Shown piece after piece: positions 56,579-61,225 of a DNA stretch of 61,225 bases. The stretch's first letter is position 1, and every line of letters begins with the position of its first letter. The translations under genes were made by a program, and so were the position numbers. The notes under the pieces are model-generated. The model made no database searches. It was not told the DNA's origin and was given only the letters and a program-made list of their open reading frames with translations. Source of the stretch: a virus; IMG/VR virus record IMGVR_UViG_3300043437_000207, positions 1-61,225 of that record, one strand, 5' to 3'.

Positions 56579-57769
56579 TTATTTGACAGCCATTTTCACC
56601 ACTTCATTATTCATCATTAGTTTTGAGAACTTCAACTTATTACCATTTACAATCTCCTTAATCATGTAATATCTTAAGTCATCTGTAAAAGCTTCACAGT
56701 CTGTAGTCAACTTAATTAAACGGTTGACCATTGGATCAGAAATAGATTTAGTTTCTGCATAAACTAATGAATAGTTTACCACACGCGTAGCAATTACACT
56801 TGAGATATCAGCTCTAAAATCTTGATCTTTACCAACTGCAGCAGTTAGAGAGTTCATAACATACTGCTCATCTTTAGTCAAGATATCTTCAGGAGAAATA
56901 ATTTTATCAAGTTGGTTATTGATAAACATAGTAAACATTGCTGCAAAGTCTACACCTACAGAACCTTCACCAATCATCTGAATCATTGGTAGTCTTTGGT
57001 TAAAGTTCTTGAATGAACTAATAGCATTGAAGAATGTAGTTACAGCTCTAGGATTCACACTTTGAGTTACCAATTCTGGGTGCATCAACATGAAATTAAT
57101 ACATCTACCATCAATCCCTGCAGTCTCAGCCCACTTAGCCCAAACATCTTTGTCATACTTCAAGCCAACAGAGATAAATCTAGTCTTCTGAGCAATATCC
57201 AAACTAGTAACATTATAGTCACCATTGTCCGGGTTAGTAGTCAAAATAACATGCCAGTTCTTAGGAAGTTTCCAAGAAACATATTCTTGTCTATCCAAAA
57301 TCTCCATAGTAGCTTGCATGAATCTATGGTCAGCTCTGGTGTAATCATCAAGGATTAAGAAACCACCTTCACCTTTGCCTTGAATCCACTCTGGTGCAGC
57401 ATGAGACATGCGTTTAGCAACAACTTTATATCCTTTCTTAACAGCTGCATCTATCTGAGCTTCATTAATCCACATTGTTTTACCTTCTTGGTTCTGAATT
57501 TCAAATTCTTTAACCGGGAAACCAACTAAATCACCTAATTCTTCTAACTGAGATAAATTAAGTTTTACAACTTGCATGTTCATCTCTTTACCCAACTGCA
57601 TAATAGCAGAAGTTTTACCAAGACCTGCATCACCTTCAATGTTTATTGCAACAGGAACTTTTCCTTCAGCTTGAATATACTGATTATTTTCAACCATGTG
57701 TGAGATAAAGTCTTTCATCTCTTCAACATTCAACAATACCTGACTGTTTTCAACTTTCTTTTTTGACAT
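56579..57769 (-). CDS. MoxR-like AAA+ ATPase
   Basis: 396 residues. AAA+ motifs: Walker A G46-D-A-G-L-G-K-T53, Walker B F137-L-I-L-D-D142, sensor 1 in T-T-N179-P-D-N, and a likely arginine finger at R197 (DIAQKTRFIS). The order and the 'LTTNPDNGDY' segment are characteristic of MoxR-type chaperone ATPases, which usually work with a VWA partner to mature or insert metal into target complexes. The VWA protein gene lies 11 bases upstream, so the two form an operon. In this phage the target is unknown. A role in remodelling host or virion complexes is inferred. Confidence 0.88.
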   Translation of the reverse strand: MSKKKVENSQVLLNVEEMKDFISHMVENNQYIQAEGKVPVAINIEGDAGLGKTSAIMQLGKEMNMQVVKLNLSQLEELGDLVGFPVKEFEIQNQEGKTMWINEAQIDAAVKKGYKVVAKRMSHAAPEWIQGKGEGGFLILDDYTRADHRFMQATMEILDRQEYVSWKLPKNWHVILTTNPDNGDYNVTSLDIAQKTRFISVGLKYDKDVWAKWAETAGIDGRCINFMLMHPELVTQSVNPRAVTTFFNAISSFKNFNQRLPMIQMIGEGSVGVDFAAMFTMFINNQLDKIISPEDILTKDEQYVMNSLTAAVGKDQDFRADISSVIATRVVNYSLVYAETKSISDPMVNRLIKLTTDCEAFTDDLRYYMIKEIVNGNKLKFSKLMMNNEVVKMAVK

Positions 57770-57780
57770 CTTTTTTCTTT

Positions 57781-59088
57781 TTATAATTCTAACTTAATTA
57801 CTCTTCCAGGAAGATTCTCATTCATATACGACTGTTCAGATAACACCCATAGGGTTGGACCTTTTGGTAAAACATCTACACTGCATTCACCATCAGTAAA
57901 ATATACAAGACTAGTATATAATTTATTGTTTTGATTAAAATATTCAATGACAGGATCAAACTCAGTGCCTCCTCTACCGTGTATTTTTAAATCAAGTTCA
58001 CCTTTGTAAGGTTCAATAGAATGAATTCTAGTATCACATTGTATTACTGTGATATCTACACCAGCTTTGTAAATATGATGCATTTCATTCATAAACTCTG
58101 CAAGTTCTTTATCACTTACAGAACCTGAAGTATCAATGGCCAACAACATATGCTGTTTCATCTTAAGTTTTAATCCAGGACTATCAGGAAACTTTCTGTT
58201 CTCTTTTCTTCTGATTTTCTTAGAAAAAACTCTTGTACTTACTCCAGTAAATCTACGGATGTAACCTCTCCAATCAAACTTAGGAGGAAGTATTTCATCA
58301 ATTTCAATAAGACCTTCAATTTCTCCAGGAACTGTACCGCGTTTCTTAACAGTCTGTTCTTTAGCATCTGATAAAAGTTTTTGTAACTGTTTACCAATTA
58401 ACTTTTGTTCAGCTTCAGACATGTTTTCAAAATCTTCCCATGTACTATGATCAGGTATACCTTCACCACTTTCTAATTGATCAAGAAGTTTATCCATTCC
58501 AGGAGACCCACAGGTACCATTTTGTTCTTTATTTTCCTTAGCTTCTTGAAGCTTGTCATAGTAATATCTAGAACCAGCTTTAGTATCTAAGTTAAGTTCA
58601 GGATAATCTTCAATCATTATACCACGGTTCGGAATTTGTTCAGCAAGTTCTGCAATCTGTTCTTCAGTCAAAGTACCATCTTCTCTCCCGGCAGTAATTT
58701 TCTCCTTAAGGGACTCTACCAAAGTGTCATATTCTTCTTTAGTATACTCATCTCCCGGTAACCAATCCCTTTCAATATATTGGTTAATCTCCATATCCAT
58801 TGCAATATTGGCTAACTTTCTATCACTAAATTTAAATATAGTAGATAAGTGACCAAATGCAATATGCAGTAACTCATGCTTAAGAAGACCAAGTCTATGG
58901 TTATCTGTTAGCTTAGCCCAGAAATCTGCATTAATTTCTAGCTGATAATTTATATTCATTTTACTCACACCAGCCGTGGGTACTCTTGTACTCCAATACT
59001 TATTCAACATAATAAGAAAGTGCCCATAATAGGGCTCTTTCAACATTAAGTCTTTGGCTGCTTTACTTAGAGTTTCTTGTTGGCTCAT
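57781..59088 (-). CDS. DUF2201-type metallopeptidase/VWA protein, MoxR partner
   Basis: 435 residues with two domains. N-terminal: a putative zincin H71-E-L-L-H75-I-A-F-G-H80 followed by NIAMDMEINQYI (94-105), as in the DUF2201 putative metallopeptidase domain. C-terminal: a VWA domain with a MIDAS D319-T-S-G-S323, GRGGTEFDP, and YFTDGEC. A linker (~115-300) is charged and helical. It is encoded next to the MoxR-like ATPase, matching the common MoxR-VWA pairing in bacteria. It overlaps the 132-aa gene upstream by four bases. Protease activity is predicted from the intact HExxH but not proven in this family. Confidence 0.88.
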   Translation of the reverse strand: MSQQETLSKAAKDLMLKEPYYGHFLIMLNKYWSTRVPTAGVSKMNINYQLEINADFWAKLTDNHRLGLLKHELLHIAFGHLSTIFKFSDRKLANIAMDMEINQYIERDWLPGDEYTKEEYDTLVESLKEKITAGREDGTLTEEQIAELAEQIPNRGIMIEDYPELNLDTKAGSRYYYDKLQEAKENKEQNGTCGSPGMDKLLDQLESGEGIPDHSTWEDFENMSEAEQKLIGKQLQKLLSDAKEQTVKKRGTVPGEIEGLIEIDEILPPKFDWRGYIRRFTGVSTRVFSKKIRRKENRKFPDSPGLKLKMKQHMLLAIDTSGSVSDKELAEFMNEMHHIYKAGVDITVIQCDTRIHSIEPYKGELDLKIHGRGGTEFDPVIEYFNQNNKLYTSLVYFTDGECSVDVLPKGPTLWVLSEQSYMNENLPGRVIKLEL

Positions 59089-59483
59089 TCTTTCAATTTA
59101 ATATTAATATCAAATTTTTCTGCGGGATACCCTAACTGGTCAAGAAAACCAATCATATCCCCTACAAAGTTTTCAAAATACAACTCAAGTGAATCCTTAC
59201 TAGCTTTTTTCTCTGTCATAATAGACAAACATTTACCACTGGACATTGCAGTTTTATCTACAAAATGTTCAGATATCTTTTTCCAAGACATAGGAGCTTC
59301 TTTCTCCCATACTGTATGATCTTTTTTACCATACTTATATAATACAATCAATTCCCCAAAATAGTCTTTTAAATCAGAGTTTTCCAATACTTCAAATGCA
59401 ATTGTTGCATTTTCTGCATCAGTTGAAGAAATCATATTCAAAAGATTCTTTGTCTCTTCTTTGTTTAATTTAACCTTTGCCAT
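59085..59483 (-). CDS. Unknown protein upstream of the VWA gene (132 aa)
   Basis: 132 residues, soluble and helical, acidic N-terminal half with a basic start (MAKVKLNKEETKNLLNMI). No motif was recognised. It is joined to its neighbours by a one-base overlap (59483, TAATG) and a four-base overlap with the VWA gene. Co-translation with the MoxR/VWA pair suggests it could be a third component or adaptor, which is inference from position only. Confidence 0.45.
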   Translation of the reverse strand: MAKVKLNKEETKNLLNMISSTDAENATIAFEVLENSDLKDYFGELIVLYKYGKKDHTVWEKEAPMSWKKISEHFVDKTAMSSGKCLSIMTEKKASKDSLELYFENFVGDMIGFLDQLGYPAEKFDINIKLKE

Positions 59484-59833
59484 TACATTTCAACTTTTAG
59501 ATTTTCTCCATCTAAATTCATTACTTCCATTAGAGCATCATTTAAACTCATAATAGCAATAGCTTCTGGACTCATCATATCTTCATCTACATTATACTCT
59601 TTTTCTAAAATGTCAATAGCTTTAGTAATTAAAGCTTCCAATTCATTTTTCATGTTATTTAATCTACTCATTTTTTCTTCATTTTTACTAATTACTATTT
59701 TATATGCTGCATGAAAACCAGCTAAAAAACCTACATATAAATCAGGATGAGGAGCACCATAACTTTCTTCAAGCATGTACTTTTTAGCCATTTCTTCTCT
59801 TTCTCCATCAGCTAGATCTAAAATATTTTCCAT
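59483..59833 (-). CDS. Unknown small helical protein (116 aa)
   Basis: 116 residues, mostly helical with a probable coiled coil in the middle (NEEKMSRLNNMKNELEALITKAIDILEKE) and an acidic end. No family was recognised. It has one-base overlaps with both neighbours, typical of a tightly coupled early operon. Confidence 0.45.
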   Translation of the reverse strand: MENILDLADGEREEMAKKYMLEESYGAPHPDLYVGFLAGFHAAYKIVISKNEEKMSRLNNMKNELEALITKAIDILEKEYNVDEDMMSPEAIAIMSLNDALMEVMNLDGENLKVEM

Positions 59834-60180
59834 CAGTCTTCAATTTTTAAAGTTTTGATTGCCCATTCTTTAGGCTTACCAGATGCAATCATATCTACCC
59901 ATTCTTTTGCACTAGGGATATACCCGTTGCAATCTTCTTTTACATGTTGTTCAGCAACATATCTTGTATATACAGTTTTACCATCTGAGTTGACAAAAGA
60001 CATTCCAAATATCTTTTCACATTCAAATATACCTTCACTATGATGTCTAAACATTCTGTGTTTACTATGACCAATCCATTTTTTAGTTTCATCAAACCAA
60101 TTATGTATTGCAATATAATCACTCCATTCTCCACCCCATTTTTTTATTGAGGATTTACAGTGTTCTAAAGGATGTGCCAT
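59833..60180 (-). CDS. DUF6915-like protein (115 aa)
   Basis: 115 residues. The pattern MAHPLEHCKSSIKKWGG, IHNWFDETK, HRMFRHHSEGIFECEKIFG and YVAEQHVKEDCN matches a small uncharacterised family (DUF6915 as I recall it), with several invariant His and Asp residues that could bind metal. It is found in phages and mobile elements. The biochemical role is unknown. One-base overlaps on each side put it in the early operon. Confidence 0.65.
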   Translation of the reverse strand: MAHPLEHCKSSIKKWGGEWSDYIAIHNWFDETKKWIGHSKHRMFRHHSEGIFECEKIFGMSFVNSDGKTVYTRYVAEQHVKEDCNGYIPSAKEWVDMIASGKPKEWAIKTLKIED

Positions 60181-60584
60181 TACTCTAAAGTTTTATCAAT
60201 CAAATTACCATCATGCGTATACTCTTCATACTCTGTAACTCTAATGTTATTATAAATACAATATTTACCGGACGGTACACAGATGCAAACATCTCCATTA
60301 CCCCCTTCATTATTCCACCAATCTTCAATATCTTGTAGTAGTTTATCATTAACCCATTCATCAACAGAATCAGTAAGATTACTATTTAAATCTTCAAGTC
60401 TATCTTCTAAAGAAAATGCATCTACTTCATCTAAAACATCAGATGGTTCATTTATTTCTCCAGTGGTATAATTTATGCTTTCAATTGCACCGCTGTCTCC
60501 TTCACCTTCATAGTGTACTCTGATACCAGTCACACCAAGGTCAGCCAACTGCAATAGAAGGCCTGTCATTTCTTTTTCTGTCAT
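60180..60584 (-). CDS. DUF6878-like protein (134 aa)
   Basis: 134 residues, acidic. The opening (LLLQLADLGVTGIRVHYEGEGDSGAIESI) and the later DWWNNEGGNGDVCICV with a short beta region (CIYNNIRVTEYEEYTHDG) resemble the small family I recall as DUF6878, common in phages and plasmids. Function is unknown. Its start lies two bases past the stop of a ten-codon mini-ORF at 60587-60619, which may influence its translation. Confidence 0.55.
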   Translation of the reverse strand: MTEKEMTGLLLQLADLGVTGIRVHYEGEGDSGAIESINYTTGEINEPSDVLDEVDAFSLEDRLEDLNSNLTDSVDEWVNDKLLQDIEDWWNNEGGNGDVCICVPSGKYCIYNNIRVTEYEEYTHDGNLIDKTLE

Positions 60585-60586
60585 AA

Positions 60587-60619
60587 TTATTTTGTTTTGT
60601 AAAATCTATTCTCTTTCAT
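60587..60619 (-). other. Ten-codon mini-ORF (MKENRFYKTK) in the leader of the DUF6878-like gene
   Basis: ATG at 60619 and TAA at 60587 enclose ten codons. The ATG sits in the same 21-base repeat context that initiates the 61-aa zinc-finger gene, so it should be recognised by ribosomes. It stops two bases before the DUF6878-like start. It could be a coupling leader peptide or the remnant of a deleted copy of the zinc-finger gene. Confidence 0.4.
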
Positions 60620-60634
60620 TGTTCTTGTTGTTTA
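60614..60634 (-). repeat. 21-base direct repeat, copy 1 (translation start region)
   Basis: Positions 60614-60634 are identical to 60819-60839. On the minus strand each copy reads A-rich leader, AACAAGAACA, then ATGAAA. This copy starts the mini-ORF; the other starts the 61-aa gene. The spacing of the two copies is 205 bases. Confidence 0.8.
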
Positions 60635-60638
60635 AAGG

Positions 60639-60824
60639 TTACTCAATATCAAGTTGTCTCATTTGATAATCATAGAATTCTATTTCATCTGATTCTTCAC
60701 AGCATTTATCACAAGACCAAAGAATTATAAGTCTTGTTTCTTTTGGGTCATCTTGTTGTTTATCTACAATTGTTGAATGTAGACAATTCATACATACAAT
60801 TCTGTTTTTTTCTGCTTTTTTCAT
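60639..60824 (-). CDS. Small zinc-finger-like protein (61 aa)
   Basis: 61 residues with C11-M-N-C14 and C38-D-K-C-C42, spaced like a small zinc ribbon, and an acidic C-terminus. The start is set by the A-rich 21-base repeat. It lies 12 bases after the partial homing endonuclease. A nucleic-acid-binding or regulatory role is plausible from the fingers, but the family was not recognised. Confidence 0.55.
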   Translation of the reverse strand: MKKAEKNRIVCMNCLHSTIVDKQQDDPKETRLIILWSCDKCCEESDEIEFYDYQMRQLDIE

Positions 60825-60839
60825 TGTTCTTGTTGTTTA
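60819..60839 (-). repeat. 21-base direct repeat, copy 2 (translation start region)
   Basis: Identical to 60614-60634. This copy includes the TAA of the homing endonuclease (60837-60839) and the ATG of the 61-aa gene (60824-60822). Confidence 0.8.
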
Positions 60840-61225
60840 GTTAATAATTTCCAAGTACTTATTGTACTTTCTTGTTATATACATGTTATCTTTTAAATCT
60901 TCATAAAGAGCATTCAATAGAGGTAAGTACATTTTACCTACAAAGTTTATTGAATATACTTCTATAGCAGATTTAATTTTATAAGGTTTAACCTTAACAG
61001 GTTTATCTAAGATAAATTCACAGAACTTTTTAAATGCATCAATAGTATGTTTTGTACCAACTAAAGATACACCATAAGTTGTGTACTGTTTTTCATACTT
61101 AAATATACAGCCATCACCATCAATCATTCCTCTCCAAAAGTGAGCATTATATAAATAAAAGTCTGGAACTTGATAGTCATGTGTTTTGTTTTTTACAACA
61201 CCTCTTTTTTCAAAAAACTTTCTAA
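60837..61225 (-). CDS. LAGLIDADG homing endonuclease, C-terminal part (5' end outside window)
   Basis: The minus-strand frame is open from the window edge (61225) to the TAA at 60837-60839, giving ~128 residues. The signature FWRGMIDGDGCIF matches the second LAGLIDADG motif (GxxDGDG type), with the catalytic Asp in the motif. It is followed by a typical alpha-beta tail (GVSLVGTKHTIDAFKKFCEFIL, then SINFVGKMYLPLLNALY). The ATG at 61127 lies inside the motif and cannot be the true start. This is probably a free-standing homing endonuclease or the end of one within a larger gene. It is the second mobile endonuclease of the window. Confidence 0.85.
   Translation of the reverse strand, partial: RKFFEKRGVVKNKTHDYQVPDFYLYNAHFWRGMIDGDGCIFKYEKQYTTYGVSLVGTKHTIDAFKKFCEFILDKPVKVKPYKIKSAIEVYSINFVGKMYLPLLNALYEDLKDNMYITRKYNKYLEIIN

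Noticed and set aside
60837-61127. ATG at 61127 as start of a 96-aa protein
   Set aside because: The frame stays open to the window edge and the ATG lies within the conserved FWRGMIDGDG motif.
1-61225. Stop-codon reassignment, known in some crAss-like phages
   Set aside because: TAA, TAG and TGA all terminate well-bounded genes, and no genes need readthrough.
1-61225. tRNA genes, CRISPR arrays, insertion sequences, integrase or attachment sites
   Set aside because: Gaps are under 120 bases and none holds a cloverleaf, spaced repeat array, transposase or terminal repeat.

Overview
The window is a 61 kb stretch of an AT-rich, densely coded, tailed double-stranded DNA phage genome. It most resembles a crAss-like podovirus (Crassvirales) infecting a host in the Bacteroidota. 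The grounds are: a chain of giant virion-type ORFs; a multi-domain RNA polymerase with a DFDVDK metal-binding loop; a P22 gp10/T7 gp12-like nozzle protein after small ring/adaptor genes; a family B DNA polymerase; two convergent gene blocks; and A-rich leaders without Shine-Dalgarno sequences. TAA, TAG and TGA all end genes, so the standard code applies. Both window ends cut through genes. No gap exceeds 120 bases, and I saw no tRNA, rRNA, CRISPR array or insertion sequence.

Plus strand, 1-48571 (virion module). 1-3564 holds Cys-rich surface or fibre proteins: a partial protein with a 67-70 residue Cys repeat, a 567-residue fibre-like protein and a 189-residue relative. A strong terminator (3607-3640) ends this group. 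After a promoter-like motif come a 193-aa protein, two ring/adaptor candidates (220 and 344 aa) and a 1791-aa nozzle ('muzzle') protein. Next are three candidate capsid-cargo proteins (1624, 803, 989 aa) that share a recurring K-A-Q-x-G / Q-x-G-G motif. A free-standing GIY-YIG homing endonuclease interrupts the block at 21688-22323. Then come the large internal proteins: 1048 aa; 2271 aa (glycine-zipper membrane segment plus PD-(D/E)XK nuclease); 3926 aa (zincin, RNA polymerase, ASCH-like and AlkB-like domains); 307 aa; and 1143 aa (C-terminal membrane helix). A 46-aa basic protein closes the block.

Minus strand, 61225-48596 (replication and early module, read right to left). It contains a partial LAGLIDADG homing endonuclease, several small proteins (zinc-finger, DUF6878-like, DUF6915-like), a metallopeptidase/VWA protein with a MoxR AAA+ ATPase, an acidic-tailed 417-aa protein, a RecB-like nuclease and two unknowns. 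After those come a zinc-ribbon protein, a proofreading DNA polymerase B ending in a clamp-binding motif, a DUF932-like protein with an SSB-like tail, a MazG-like pyrophosphohydrolase and two small genes. Four related hairpin terminators divide this strand. The last lies at the convergence of the two blocks.

How the parts may fit together (inference): the giant plus-strand proteins would be packaged and ejected with the DNA, supplying an RNA polymerase and nuclease or repair functions at the start of infection. The minus-strand genes would handle replication, nucleotide pools and remodelling.
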